DNA of 55,271 nucleotides. Source: Haloglomus irregulare. Lineage in GTDB: Archaea > Halobacteriota > Halobacteria > Halobacteriales > Haloarculaceae. Of this stretch, positions 31,305 through 40,151 are shown piece after piece. The stretch lies in NCBI RefSeq assembly GCF_007421925.1, contig NZ_QMDX01000015.1, positions 1 to 55,271 on the forward strand. The letters are read 5' to 3'. Position 1 is the first letter of the stretch. Every line of letters starts with the position of its first letter. The notes beneath the pieces are model-generated. The model worked only from the letters and a program-made list of their open reading frames with translations. It was not told where the DNA came from and did not search any database. A program made the position numbers and the translations under genes.

Positions 31305-31982
31305 TCAACCCTGAGTTGAAATCGCGTCGACCAACCCGTACAGGTCGCGCATCTCGAAGGTTGGGCCGACGGAAAGTGACACGTCTGCGACATGGTTGCG
31401 CCGGAGGAAGGCGCTCTCCATACCCGCCCGATGAGCCGCGACGATGTCCTTCTCGCTGTCGCCGACGTACAGTGCCGCTTCGGGCTCGCAGCCCAGATCC
31501 TCAAGCGCTCGTTCCAGGTAGTAGGGTCGTGGCTTGCGGCGGGCGGCGCCGGCGACGGTGTGCTCGCGGCCGTAGCTTGTCTCGAACCCACGGAGGTCGT
31601 GGTACTCGAGCAGAAAACGGACAGTCTCGGCCTGGTTGTTGCTGACCAGCCCCAGTGGTGCGTCCAGCCGCGACAGCACCTCGATATCATCGTATATCCC
31701 CTTGCCGCCAGCTCGGGTGGCCTTCTTCTGCGCGGTTGCCACGGCGTCCTCGCGGGCCTCCCAGAGCGCCACCGGGTCAAGCGGGAGATCACCGACGAGG
31801 CCGGCCGGACCGACCCCGGTCGCGACGCTCCATTCGGCGTGGTCGCGGCCGGGGTCGTGGCCGAACTCGCGGAACGCTCGCTGAACCCCATCGACGATAT
31901 GTGTGCGGTCGGTTGGCTCGACAACGACGCCGTCGTTGTCGAAGACTATTGCGTCGTACGGAGTATTGATGCTGCCGGTCAT
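31305..31982 (-). CDS. HAD-superfamily phosphatase in the phn operon, 225 aa
   Basis: HAD motif I is FDNDGVVVEP (normally D-x-D: Asp-Asn-Asp), motif II GLVSNNQAE, motif III RRKPRPYYLE and motif IV YVGDSEKDIVAAH. It is the last gene of the nine-gene minus-strand operon; its ATG overlaps the stop of the isomerase gene (ATGA). In this context it may dephosphorylate a ribose-phosphate product of C-P lyase, standing in for the phnP/phnN steps that are absent, but this is inference. Confidence 0.82.
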   Translation of the reverse strand: MTGSINTPYDAIVFDNDGVVVEPTDRTHIVDGVQRAFREFGHDPGRDHAEWSVATGVGPAGLVGDLPLDPVALWEAREDAVATAQKKATRAGGKGIYDDIEVLSRLDAPLGLVSNNQAETVRFLLEYHDLRGFETSYGREHTVAGAARRKPRPYYLERALEDLGCEPEAALYVGDSEKDIVAAHRAGMESAFLRRNHVADVSLSVGPTFEMRDLYGLVDAISTQG

Positions 31983-32827
31983 GTATTAGGTTCGTGTCCG
32001 GGGGCCGGGCCGAGTTCGATGTCAGGGTCGCCGGACGCGCCGACGCAGGTCCCCACATCGGCAACGGACTTCATCTCGAAACTGGCGTACTCGGCCGGGA
32101 CGTCAGTAAGGATCTTCTGATAGTCGGTGAGCGGGTGGTGCTGGTCCGCGGTACCATCGTTATCGTGGAGGTGACACACCTGAATGCGGTCGCCGAAGCG
32201 GTCGATGAACGCCGCCGGGTCGAATCCCGCGACCGCGGCGTGCCCGACATCCAGCGTGACGCCGAGGTACTGCGGGTCGGCATCTGCGGCCTCGAGCAGC
32301 GCCGCGAGGTCGTCGGGCGTGGTAGTGTGTCGACGAGTGCCCGAGGATGGCGGCTGGTTCTCGAGGCAGAGCGGCACGCCGACCCGCTCGGCGTGCCTTG
32401 CGGCTTCCCGGAGCGAGCGGCGAGCGTGGTCGATGGCCCGGTCACGGACCCACTCGGGATACCGTTCGGGGACCGACCCGCCGTGGACGACTACCGCACC
32501 CGCCCCCATCGCGGCGGCGTCGTCCAGTGTTCGCCGGACCCGGTCCACGCTGTCCCGGCGTGCGGCGTCGTTGAAGCTGCCGGCGTTCCAGTCCCGGAAC
32601 GGGGCGTGCAGCGTGACGCTCACGTCGTAGGTCGACGTGAGGTCGCCGATTTGCGCCGGGGTTGGAGCCTCAGGATGCCCGGCGAGGTACTCGCGCTTGA
32701 ACTCGACGTGCTCCAGCCCGAGGTCGGTGATGTAGTCAAGGAACCCCTCGACTGTGGCAGCGTAGCGGACGTCCATCGCGGCACCGAGTCGGGTACCGGT
32801 CTCGGCGGCCGTCGGCGGCCCGTTCAT
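31979..32827 (-). CDS. Sugar-phosphate isomerase/epimerase-like TIM-barrel protein, 282 aa
   Basis: AP-endonuclease-2/xylose-isomerase-like fold with metal ligands in VVVHGGSVPERY, CLENQPPSSG, VTLDVGHAAVAG and QVCHLHDNDGT (E, D/H, H-x-H). Its ATG overlaps the phnM stop. As the eighth gene of the phn operon it probably acts on the ribose moiety released by C-P lyase. No close bacterial phn equivalent is known to me, so this may be an archaeal variation in the last steps of the pathway. Confidence 0.8.
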   Translation of the reverse strand: MNGPPTAAETGTRLGAAMDVRYAATVEGFLDYITDLGLEHVEFKREYLAGHPEAPTPAQIGDLTSTYDVSVTLHAPFRDWNAGSFNDAARRDSVDRVRRTLDDAAAMGAGAVVVHGGSVPERYPEWVRDRAIDHARRSLREAARHAERVGVPLCLENQPPSSGTRRHTTTPDDLAALLEAADADPQYLGVTLDVGHAAVAGFDPAAFIDRFGDRIQVCHLHDNDGTADQHHPLTDYQKILTDVPAEYASFEMKSVADVGTCVGASGDPDIELGPAPGHEPNT

Positions 32828-33957
32828 CGCCCTCCCTCCGCGCGGTAGACCGGCTCGCCGGCGACCAGCCCCCGGGTCACCGTCGGGGTAGGCTCACGGT
32901 CCACGACCACCAGGTCCGCCCGGGCGTCGGGCTCGATCCGGCCGCGTTCGCCGAGGCCGACGGCTGCCGCCGGCGCAGCGGTGACGCGGGCGACCCGATC
33001 CGGGAGCGGCTCCCCGGTGTCGACGAACGCCGCGGCGAGCAGCGACATGGGGTGGTAGTCGGCTACCAGGGCGTCGACGACGCCCGCCTCGATGGCCGCC
33101 CGCGTCTCCAGGTTCCCCCACTGGCTCGCGCCGCGGATCAGGTTCGGCGCACCCATCGCCGTCGCCATGCCCAGTTCGCTGGCTCGGCGCGCGGTCTCGA
33201 GGGTAATCGGGTACTCGCTGATGTCGACCCCAGCGGCGGCCAGGCGCTCGGCCTCGGCGGGGTCCTCGTCGTCGTGGGAGGCGGTGACCGCGCCGGCCTC
33301 GTGGGCTGCCTGTACCACGCGGTCGACACGCTCGCGCAGGGTGTCCATCGACACCTCGCCGCGGCGCTCAATCCGCTCGCGGGCCTCCTCGACGGAGTGG
33401 TCGGTCGACTCGCGGTAGTAGTCCAGAAACGCCTCCACGTCGCGGAACTGCCCCTTCCCGGGGATGTGGCTCATCACCGAAACGAGGTCGGCGTGGCCGT
33501 CGGCCACGACCTCCAGCACCGCGTCGACGCATTCGGCCTGGGTGACCTCACAGCGGGCGTGGAGCCGGTGGTCGGCGACGAGATCGACTCGCCCCATCCG
33601 GGCGACGATCTCGCGGGCGAGTGCTGGCGAGCGCCCCTCGTCCTCGTCGCGTTCGAACGAGACAGCGTGGAACTTCGTGGTGATGCCGGCGGCGAGGTTC
33701 GCCCGGTCGGCGGCCGCCAGCGCCATGTTCGTGTCCATCCGTGCACCCGCCCGGGGGTAGAGATGCGACTCGATGTCGTCGCCGTGTAGGTCGACCAACC
33801 CCGGGAGAACGTACCGACCCCCGACGTCGATGACCTGTGTGGCGCTGGTGGTGTCCACGTCACCGACGCCGATGATTCGGTCGCCCTCGACGCGGACGCC
33901 CCCCTCTACCACCGAATCGGTGGTAACCACGCGAGCGTTGGTGAGCGCGAGGCTCAT
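32824..33957 (-). CDS. phnM: PhnM, RPnTP diphosphatase, 377 aa
   Basis: PhnM, an amidohydrolase, removes pyrophosphate from alpha-D-ribose 1-methylphosphonate 5-triphosphate to give the C-P lyase substrate. Metal motifs: LPGLVDLHGDDIESHLYPR (H and E), KFHAVSFERDEDEGRSPALA, HARCEV, TASHDDEDP and the C-terminal ADYHPMS. Full length for the family. It overlaps phnL upstream and the isomerase gene downstream by four bases each. Confidence 0.93.
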   Translation of the reverse strand: MSLALTNARVVTTDSVVEGGVRVEGDRIIGVGDVDTTSATQVIDVGGRYVLPGLVDLHGDDIESHLYPRAGARMDTNMALAAADRANLAAGITTKFHAVSFERDEDEGRSPALAREIVARMGRVDLVADHRLHARCEVTQAECVDAVLEVVADGHADLVSVMSHIPGKGQFRDVEAFLDYYRESTDHSVEEARERIERRGEVSMDTLRERVDRVVQAAHEAGAVTASHDDEDPAEAERLAAAGVDISEYPITLETARRASELGMATAMGAPNLIRGASQWGNLETRAAIEAGVVDALVADYHPMSLLAAAFVDTGEPLPDRVARVTAAPAAAVGLGERGRIEPDARADLVVVDREPTPTVTRGLVAGEPVYRAEGGR

Positions 33958-34676
33958 GCGACCACCCCCTCGAACTCCGCGACCGGGAGCAGGTCACGCC
34001 GCCGGCCGTCGCCGAGTACCAGCACCCGGTCGGCCAGCGCCTCGACCATCTCGTGATTGTGGAAGACCCCGACGACCGTCGTCTCCGGCCCGAGATCCGC
34101 CCTGATCAGGTCGACCGCCAGGCGGCGCGTCTCCGGATCGAGCGCGCTGGTCGGCTCGTCCAGCAGGAGCAGCCGGGGCCGCGGGGCCAGCGCCTGGGCC
34201 AGGTTGACCCGCTGGCGCTCCCCGCCAGAGAAGGTCGCTGGGTAAGCCTCGAACAGCGGCCCCGGAAGCCCCAGCTCCGAGAGCAGGTCCCGAGCACGTT
34301 CACGTGCCGACTCGGCAGGCATCCCACTCTCGACCAGCGGCCTGGCGACGACGTCAACCGCCGAGACCCGTGGAATCTCATCGAGGAACTGTGATGTGTA
34401 ACCGATCTCCGAGCCTCGGAGCCGCATAATCGTCCGGTCGTCACAGGTCGCCAGGTCCACGTCCGCAGGGTGGTAGCGAATCGAGCCGGAGCTGACCTCG
34501 TATGTCTGGTAGAGGCATTTCAGAAGCGAGGACTTCCCACTCCCGGACGGGCCGACGACCGCGAGGAACTCGCCGTCGCGAACGTTGACGGAGACGCCGT
34601 CCAACCCGACAACGGTAGCCCCGTCGAGGACGTGCATCTCGAACCGTTTGGTTAGTGTGTCGACTGTGAGTATCAT
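33954..34676 (-). CDS. phnL: PhnL, C-P lyase ABC-type ATPase, 240 aa
   Basis: Walker A GPSGSGKSSLLKCL, Q-loop YTSQFLDEIPRVSA, ABC signature FSGGERQRVNLAQAL, Walker B LLLLDEPTSALDP and switch His VFHNHE are all present. In E. coli PhnL associates with the PhnGHIJ core and is needed to attach phosphonate to ribose; it is not a transporter subunit. The start is ATG 34676, overlapping the phnK stop (ATGA). Confidence 0.92.
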   Translation of the reverse strand: MILTVDTLTKRFEMHVLDGATVVGLDGVSVNVRDGEFLAVVGPSGSGKSSLLKCLYQTYEVSSGSIRYHPADVDLATCDDRTIMRLRGSEIGYTSQFLDEIPRVSAVDVVARPLVESGMPAESARERARDLLSELGLPGPLFEAYPATFSGGERQRVNLAQALAPRPRLLLLDEPTSALDPETRRLAVDLIRADLGPETTVVGVFHNHEMVEALADRVLVLGDGRRRDLLPVAEFEGVVA

Positions 34677-35500
34677 AGCGTGGAGTTGATCAGCTGTTGG
34701 GTGTATGCGTGGTGCGGGTCCTCCAGGATGCGGTCGGTGAGCCCGCGTTCGACGACCCGTCCGTGGCGCATCACCAGCGTTCGGTCGGCCAGCAGGCGCA
34801 CCACCCCCAGGTCGTGGCTGACGACGACCGCCGCCACGCCGCGCTCGCGCTGGACCCGACGGAAGGTGTCCAGCACCCGCGCCTGGACGCTGACGTCCAG
34901 CCCGGTGGTCGGCTCGTCGAGCACCACCACCGCGGGGTCGGTCACCAGCGCCCGGGCGAGCTGGACTCGCCGCTGCATGCCCCCGGAGTAGGTTTCGGCG
35001 GGGTCGTCCATCCGGTCGACCGGCACCTCCAGTTGCTCGAACAGCGACCGGACGCGTTCCCGGACCGCCTCGAACGAGCGCTCCCCGGCCGCGAGCGGTT
35101 TCTCGGCGACGTTGCCGCCGCCGGAGAACGACAGGGTCAGCCCGTCGCGGATGTGCTGGTGGACCAGCGCGAGGTCGTCGTTGCGGAGCCGGGTCCGGGT
35201 GTCGTAGTCCGACTCGAGGAGGTTCCCCTCGTAGCCATCGAACCGGACGCTGCCGCGACTGTGTCCCTCGCCCCGCTCGAGCGCGAGCAACTCCGCCAGA
35301 CTGGACTTGCCGCTGCCGGACTCGCCAACGACGCCGAGCACCTCGCCGCGCTCGATGTCCAGGGACACGTCGGCACAGGCGACGATGGTCCCGCACGCCG
35401 GACACCGGTTGCGGCCGGCGTCGTCGCCGGTCAGCGACTCGCAGTCACCGCAGGGGTCACCGTAGAGCCGGGTCAGCCCCGTTCCGGAGAGCACGGTCAC
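34673..35500 (-). CDS. phnK: PhnK, C-P lyase ABC-type ATPase, 275 aa
   Basis: Walker A GESGSGKSSLAELL, signature YSGGMQRRVQLARAL, Walker B VVVLDEPTTGLDV and switch His VVSHDLG. An extra four-Cys segment, CGDCESL ... CPACGTIVAC, lies near residues 16-42 before the Walker A and may bind zinc, as in several PhnK proteins. PhnK docks on PhnJ in the C-P lyase complex. The start is GTG 35500, overlapping the phnJ stop. Confidence 0.92.
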   Translation of the reverse strand: MTVLSGTGLTRLYGDPCGDCESLTGDDAGRNRCPACGTIVACADVSLDIERGEVLGVVGESGSGKSSLAELLALERGEGHSRGSVRFDGYEGNLLESDYDTRTRLRNDDLALVHQHIRDGLTLSFSGGGNVAEKPLAAGERSFEAVRERVRSLFEQLEVPVDRMDDPAETYSGGMQRRVQLARALVTDPAVVVLDEPTTGLDVSVQARVLDTFRRVQRERGVAAVVVSHDLGVVRLLADRTLVMRHGRVVERGLTDRILEDPHHAYTQQLINSTL

Positions 35501-36567
35501 GTCCGGTCACCCCCGTTGGTGGCCGGCTCCTGATCGGTGTCATCGGCGTCGGGCGTCCCGGGGCCCCAGTCCACCCCGTCGCGGTCGAGGTGGTGATCCT
35601 TCGCGAGCCCGGCGTCCTCGCGGCGCTTCAGACAGAAACTCGTATCATTGCAGACGACGAGCCGGTCGCCCTCGTCGGTCTCGACCGCGGTGCGGTAGGT
35701 GTCGGTCGCCCCGCAGGCCTCGCAGGGCGCGTCGAACCGCTCGACCTGGAACGGCCGGTCGTCGAACGCCAGCGGCTCCACATCAGTGTGTGGCGGGACC
35801 GCATAGATGCGGGCCTCGCGACCGGCGGCGAAGAGAAAGAGGTTGTCGGCATCGTTAAGTTTCGGTACGTCCCACCGGGGAATCGGCGACGGGTCCATCA
35901 GGTAGCGTCCCGCGACAGTCACCGGATACCGGGAGGCGACCTGAATCTCGCCGTACTCGACGACGTTCTCGTAGAGGTGGACCCACATCTTCCCGTAGTT
36001 CGCGTGGGCGTGACGGCGGCGGTTGGCCGCGTCGCTGGGATCGACCTTCCGGAGCGGATCCGTCACCGGCACCTGCAGGACCAGGACTTGGTCCCGGTCC
36101 AGCACCTCCTCGGGAATCCGGTGGCGGGTCTGGATTACGTCCGCGGCCGTCGTGTCGGTGGTGGTCTCGACATCGGCCGTGCGCTCGGCCAGCCGCCGGA
36201 TGTTCGCCGCGTTGACCGACTCGTCCGACCCCTGGTCGATCACCTTGAGCGTATCCTCGGGCCCCAGCAGCGAGAGGGTGGTCTGGATTCCACCGGTGCC
36301 CCAGCCACGGGCCAGCGGCATGGGCCGGGAGGCGAACGGTACCTGATGGCCCGGAATCGCGATGGCCTTCAGGACCGCCCGCCGTACCTCGCGTTTGGTG
36401 TGCTCGTCAAGATATGCGTAGTTGTATCCGGCCAGGCCGGCCCCATCGAGCGCTGCCAGCGCCCCGTCGACATCCTCGGCTTCGACCGGTGTGCCGCCCG
36501 ACTCGCCGGTCGCCTCCCCGGTCGTCCCGTCGGAGGCATGGCTCTCTCCACAGTCGGGTTCACTCAC
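35497..36567 (-). CDS. phnJ: PhnJ, C-P lyase radical-SAM subunit, 356 aa
   Basis: PhnJ cleaves the carbon-phosphorus bond using a 4Fe-4S cluster and S-adenosylmethionine. The late cysteine array CEACGATDTYR ... VVCNDTSFCLKRR gives the cluster and thiyl-radical Cys spacing of the family (C-x2-C-x21-C-x5-C). Earlier conserved stretches are GYNYAYLDEHTKREVRRAVL, MPLARGWGTGGIQTTLS and HGHANYGKMW-like HAHANYGKMWVH. GTG 36567 overlaps the phnI stop. The N-terminus has a polar extension (~35 residues). Confidence 0.95.
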   Translation of the reverse strand: MSEPDCGESHASDGTTGEATGESGGTPVEAEDVDGALAALDGAGLAGYNYAYLDEHTKREVRRAVLKAIAIPGHQVPFASRPMPLARGWGTGGIQTTLSLLGPEDTLKVIDQGSDESVNAANIRRLAERTADVETTTDTTAADVIQTRHRIPEEVLDRDQVLVLQVPVTDPLRKVDPSDAANRRRHAHANYGKMWVHLYENVVEYGEIQVASRYPVTVAGRYLMDPSPIPRWDVPKLNDADNLFLFAAGREARIYAVPPHTDVEPLAFDDRPFQVERFDAPCEACGATDTYRTAVETDEGDRLVVCNDTSFCLKRREDAGLAKDHHLDRDGVDWGPGTPDADDTDQEPATNGGDRT

Positions 36568-37789
36568 CGTCCTCACCCCCGTCCGAGTCGGTTTCACCGG
36601 GTCCACCGCCAGAGCCCGTGTCAATAGAGCTCTCATTTGAGCCGGTCGCGTCGGGCGGTTCCGCCGCCTCCGCCCGGGGTGGCTCGGCGTCGTCGTCCCG
36701 GAGCGTCCGGATGCGGTCGAGAATCGACTCGAAGGTGACGTAGTGTGGGAGTTTGAGATGTTCGATGAAGCCGAAGGCGTCCATCGCGTCGACCGTGTCC
36801 AGGACGAACTCGGGGTCCTCGGCGGGTTCGTCGCTCCCCTTGAGCGCGATGGAGGCATCGAGGACGCTCATGCCGATGGCCTTGCGCTCGTTGCGACCGA
36901 AGGTAAGCCCGTAGCCGAACGCGAACTGTGGGTCGTCGCGCTTCTCGTAGACGGGAACGATAGCCTCGGTCTCGGTCACCCCGGTGTCGGTCACCCGGAC
37001 CTGATCGCTGGTGTAGGGGTGTTCGACCTGGACGGGGAGCTGCCCCACCCGGACCTCCGCCAGCGTCGGGTGGACCTGGCCGTAGCCCCGCAGCGCCGAG
37101 TAGCCCAGCGCGGTGATCGCACCGGTCTCGCCGCGGGCAAGCTCCTGCAGGACAGCCTCCCGCTCGGGCGGATGCGTCACCGGCTCGCGGGTGGTGTCCA
37201 CAGGCTCCTCTGTCGGAGGGTCGCCAGCCGGCGCCACCAGCCCCTCATCGCGGAGCACCTGCATGACGTTCGTGAGCCGCCCCCGCTGGTCCTTCTCGTC
37301 ATGTCCCGGCTCCTCCGGCCCGGACTCGCCATCGTCCCGATCGGTGGCAATGTCCCAGTCCGCGGTCGGGTCGGTGACGGTCCCCTCGTCGACGAGACCG
37401 AAGTCCAGCAGGCGCTGGGTGTAGTCCTTCGTCGGGCCGAGAATCTGCCCACCGGGGACATCCTTGTAGGCGGGCGAGACCCGGCGGGTGGCGAACAGTT
37501 CGTCCGGGTCGACGGGCTCGGTCTCGTCCCACCGCTCCAGCGTCGACCGGTACGCCCGCAACAGGAAGGCAGCCTCGACGCTGTCGCCCTGGGCCTGTTT
37601 GACCGCGAGCGCGGCCAGGCGGGGAGCGTACAGTCCCCCCTCGCTCATGGCCTGCGCGGTCAGTCGGGCGAGCTGGCCGTCGAACTGGTCCAGCGTCACC
37701 GGGGGCTCGTCGTCAGCCCGCTGGGCGTCGAACAGATCGGCCGCCCGCTCGATGAGCTCCTCGCCGGCGGTGACGGCGACGTACCCCAT
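36560..37789 (-). CDS. phnI: PhnI, C-P lyase core nucleosidase subunit, 409 aa
   Basis: PhnI with PhnG, PhnH and PhnL joins the phosphonate to ATP-derived ribose. Conserved stretches: MGYVAVTAGEELIERAADLF, MSEGGLYAPRLAALAVKQAQ, GPTKDYTQRLLDFGLV and FAFGYGLTFGRNERKAIGMS. An acidic Gly/Ser-rich C-terminal tail of about 45 residues is a haloarchaeal extension. The ATG overlaps the phnH stop (TGATG). Confidence 0.95.
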   Translation of the reverse strand: MGYVAVTAGEELIERAADLFDAQRADDEPPVTLDQFDGQLARLTAQAMSEGGLYAPRLAALAVKQAQGDSVEAAFLLRAYRSTLERWDETEPVDPDELFATRRVSPAYKDVPGGQILGPTKDYTQRLLDFGLVDEGTVTDPTADWDIATDRDDGESGPEEPGHDEKDQRGRLTNVMQVLRDEGLVAPAGDPPTEEPVDTTREPVTHPPEREAVLQELARGETGAITALGYSALRGYGQVHPTLAEVRVGQLPVQVEHPYTSDQVRVTDTGVTETEAIVPVYEKRDDPQFAFGYGLTFGRNERKAIGMSVLDASIALKGSDEPAEDPEFVLDTVDAMDAFGFIEHLKLPHYVTFESILDRIRTLRDDDAEPPRAEAAEPPDATGSNESSIDTGSGGGPGETDSDGGEDGE

Positions 37790-38367
37790 CAGGTCACCTC
37801 CATCGTCACCGAGCGCGGGAGCGCGAGGACCCGATCCTCCATCGCGAACACGGCATCGATCCCGCGGGGGTAGTCCGCCCCCACTCGTGACAGGTCGCGC
37901 AGGTGGTCGGCGGGCAACCCGACTGTCGCTGTCCGCTCGCCAGGAACCCCTGGCCCGCGCACACGTACTGTCGTCTTTGCTCCGTCTGTGCTATTGGCGT
38001 CCCTGGTCCCATCACCGGTGCCGTCCGCGAGGGTTCCGACCCGGTAGACGGCCGTCGCCCCCTCACTGGGCTCGACGAGTCGTCCTCGGTTGAGGTCGGT
38101 CGGGTCCCAGTCGGGCGTTCCGACGGCATGGACCACATCGGCCTCTGGGGGAGCAGCGGCCACGAGTCTTCCCTCCCGGCTGAAGGCGTCGGCGAGCCGC
38201 TGATCCGGCGTAGAGAGGCACACCTTGTGGTCGACCAGCGCCGCCAGCACCGCGTGATCCGCGGGCGCGGGCAATCGCTGGACGGTCCCCGGACGGGCCA
38301 TCGCCGTCCGGAGACCGGCAAAGGCTCGACGGGTGTCTGTGACCGGGTCGAGCCCGAGTGCCCTCAT
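37789..38367 (-). CDS. phnH: PhnH, C-P lyase core subunit, 192 aa
   Basis: The start is ATG 38367 (MRALGLDPVTDTRRAFAGLR), overlapping the phnG stop (ATGA). Family landmarks: MARPGTVQRLPAP, CLSTPDQRLADAF, GTLADGTGDG and the end YPRGIDAVFAMEDRVLALPR. PhnH forms the structural core with PhnG, PhnI and PhnJ. An in-frame start at 38421 lies inside phnG and is not needed. Confidence 0.92.
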   Translation of the reverse strand: MRALGLDPVTDTRRAFAGLRTAMARPGTVQRLPAPADHAVLAALVDHKVCLSTPDQRLADAFSREGRLVAAAPPEADVVHAVGTPDWDPTDLNRGRLVEPSEGATAVYRVGTLADGTGDGTRDANSTDGAKTTVRVRGPGVPGERTATVGLPADHLRDLSRVGADYPRGIDAVFAMEDRVLALPRSVTMEVT

Positions 38368-38807
38368 AGCTCGTCCTCCATCACGTCGAAGTCGACGGTC
38401 GTGTGGCGGCTCCGCGTCCACGTCTCCCGCCGCTCGCGCTCGAACGCCTCCCCCGCGGCCTCAAGATCGGTTACGATGTCGCCGGCCAGCGAGTGGTCTC
38501 CGGCGACGGCGGCGTCGACGATCGCTCCCGAGAGGGCGTGTCGCTCGGCCTTCCCCGGTCGCATGGCGAACCCTTCCTCCCCATCGAGCCGCACCTCCGC
38601 CGGCGTGACAACCACCTCGCCGAGGTTGAACGGCCGACCCTCGACCGGTTCGCGGACCTGCTGCATCACCAGCTGCGGGCGAGGCTCTTGGAGCACCCGC
38701 AGGGGCGGCTCAGCGGCCAGTATCTCGTCGGCGAACCCCGCGAGCGTCTCCCCGTCGCAGGCGGCGATGAGTTCGAACCTGTCGTTTCGGTCGTAGGCAT
38801 TATCCAT
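38364..38807 (-). CDS. phnG: PhnG, C-P lyase core subunit, 147 aa
   Basis: ATG 38807 (MDNAYDRNDRFELIAACDGE). Landmarks are RPQLVMQQVREPVEGRPFNL, GEVVVTPAEV and GFAMRPGKAERHALSGAIVD, the usual PhnG signature. It is the first gene of the operon and is about 225 bases from the divergent phnD. A TATA-like CGCTTAATC (minus strand, ~38836-38844) lies about 30 bases upstream of the ATG. Confidence 0.92.
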   Translation of the reverse strand: MDNAYDRNDRFELIAACDGETLAGFADEILAAEPPLRVLQEPRPQLVMQQVREPVEGRPFNLGEVVVTPAEVRLDGEEGFAMRPGKAERHALSGAIVDAAVAGDHSLAGDIVTDLEAAGEAFERERRETWTRSRHTTVDFDVMEDEL

Positions 38808-38914
38808 GCACTTAGTAGCACGCATTCAGGTGACTCGATTAAGCGTTGAGCCCGTACTCTCTATGCCTGTCACTGAGTGCTGGGTCGTTCCCCGACCCGT
38901 TCAATCAAGTATAA

Positions 38915-38930
38915 ACGAGTACATACTCGT
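38915..38930. promoter_or_regulatory. Perfect palindrome between phnG and phnD
   Basis: ACGAGTA (38915-38921) and TACTCGT (38924-38930) are perfect inverted arms with a 2-base centre. TATA-like GTATAAAC at 38909-38916 overlaps the left arm. Placed between the divergent phn operons, it is a strong candidate operator for a dimeric regulator controlling both. Confidence 0.6.
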
Positions 38931-39033
38931 CGTGACGACTCCCCCGCCGACCGCCCCTTGTCTCGTCGTGGTCCATCCACCTCGGACTCTCACCAGCGTA
39001 GACATTTGTCCACCAGTTTCGTAGTCGGCGGCG

Positions 39034-40128
39034 ATGTCAGACGATTCCGAACGCGGCAGTACCGACGACTCCGGACGAATCGGGGGCGTGAGTCGACGGC
39101 GGTTCCTTGCGGCGAGCTCCGTCAGCGTCGCTGCGCTCTCGGCTGGCTGCACCGGCGGAGGGGATGGCGGCTCCGGCGACAGCAGTAACGACGCTAGTGG
39201 TGGCGGCGGCAGCAGTGACGATGGGGGCTCCACCGCGGGCTCTGCCGGCGACGATGTCGAAGATATCGTGATCTACCTGACACCGGGGACGCCCTCGGAC
39301 GTCCGGGGCCGGTACGAACCGCTGATCCGGATGATCGACGGCGAGATCGATACGATTAACGCCGAGGCGAAGGTGCTAGGTAGTTACTCGGCCATCCGGC
39401 CCGCCCTCCAGAGCAAGCAGGGCGAGATCGGCATGGACGACATCACCCTGCTCTCGGCGCCGGACTTCTTCGACGTGTATGGCACCTCCGTCACCGGGGG
39501 GTCGGCGTTTTACTTCTCGGTGATGCTCACAAACGAGGACTCGAACATCGACGAGCGCTCGGACATTGAGGGCAAGACGATGGCCTTTGCCGACCGGCTC
39601 TCGACTTCGGGGTCGATCTTCGCCACGTACGCCCTCCAGCAGGCCGACCTCGACATCGGCGAGGCACCGCAGGGCCAACCCAACGACTTCGAGGGGGTCT
39701 GGTCGAACCACGATGTCGCCCTCGAAAAGCTGGGCAACGGCGAAGCCGACGCGGCGACGACGTGGGGCGGGAACGGGCTCCCCCACATCCCCGAGAAGTA
39801 CAAATCGGAGTTCCCCCAGCGTGTCCTCGACAAGAGTTCGTTCATCGAGACGCTCGACACCGAGGAGCCGAAGTTCCGGCCGTTCTGGTTCTCCTTCCCC
39901 ATCCCGAAACAGCCGGTGTACGCCCGGAAGAACTGGGACTCCCCCAACAAGGAGAAGATCGGCGAGCTGTTGCGTAACTCCGACGAGGAACTCGTCAAGC
40001 AGTACTACCCGGAGGACTACAACGAGAACGAGCTGCCGTTCTCGACGCTGCAGGACACCTCCATCGATGACTATCAGCCGATCATCGAGCGCATCAACGC
40101 CGTCGGTCTCGAACTGGGCGAACTGTAA
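39034..40128 (+). CDS. phnD: PhnD-type phosphonate-binding lipoprotein, 364 aa
   Basis: The substrate-binding component of the phosphonate/phosphate ABC importer. The N-terminus carries a Tat motif SRRRFLAAS and lipobox SAGC, followed by a Gly/Ser-rich linker; this is the usual haloarchaeal route for exported, lipid-anchored binding proteins. The mature domain has YLTPGTPSDVRGRYEPLIRM and GKTMAFADRLSTSGSIFATY, characteristic of PhnD/SsuA-like proteins. It begins the plus-strand operon phnD-C-E. Confidence 0.92.
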   Translation: MSDDSERGSTDDSGRIGGVSRRRFLAASSVSVAALSAGCTGGGDGGSGDSSNDASGGGGSSDDGGSTAGSAGDDVEDIVIYLTPGTPSDVRGRYEPLIRMIDGEIDTINAEAKVLGSYSAIRPALQSKQGEIGMDDITLLSAPDFFDVYGTSVTGGSAFYFSVMLTNEDSNIDERSDIEGKTMAFADRLSTSGSIFATYALQQADLDIGEAPQGQPNDFEGVWSNHDVALEKLGNGEADAATTWGGNGLPHIPEKYKSEFPQRVLDKSSFIETLDTEEPKFRPFWFSFPIPKQPVYARKNWDSPNKEKIGELLRNSDEELVKQYYPEDYNENELPFSTLQDTSIDDYQPIIERINAVGLELGEL

Positions 40129-40151
40129 CCGACCGCGCCATCCGTTTTATC

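Noticed and set aside
34697-37873. Long plus-strand frames opposite phnK, phnJ and phnI
   Set aside because: Arg/Gly/Val-rich antisense frames; the phn genes on the minus strand are unmistakable.
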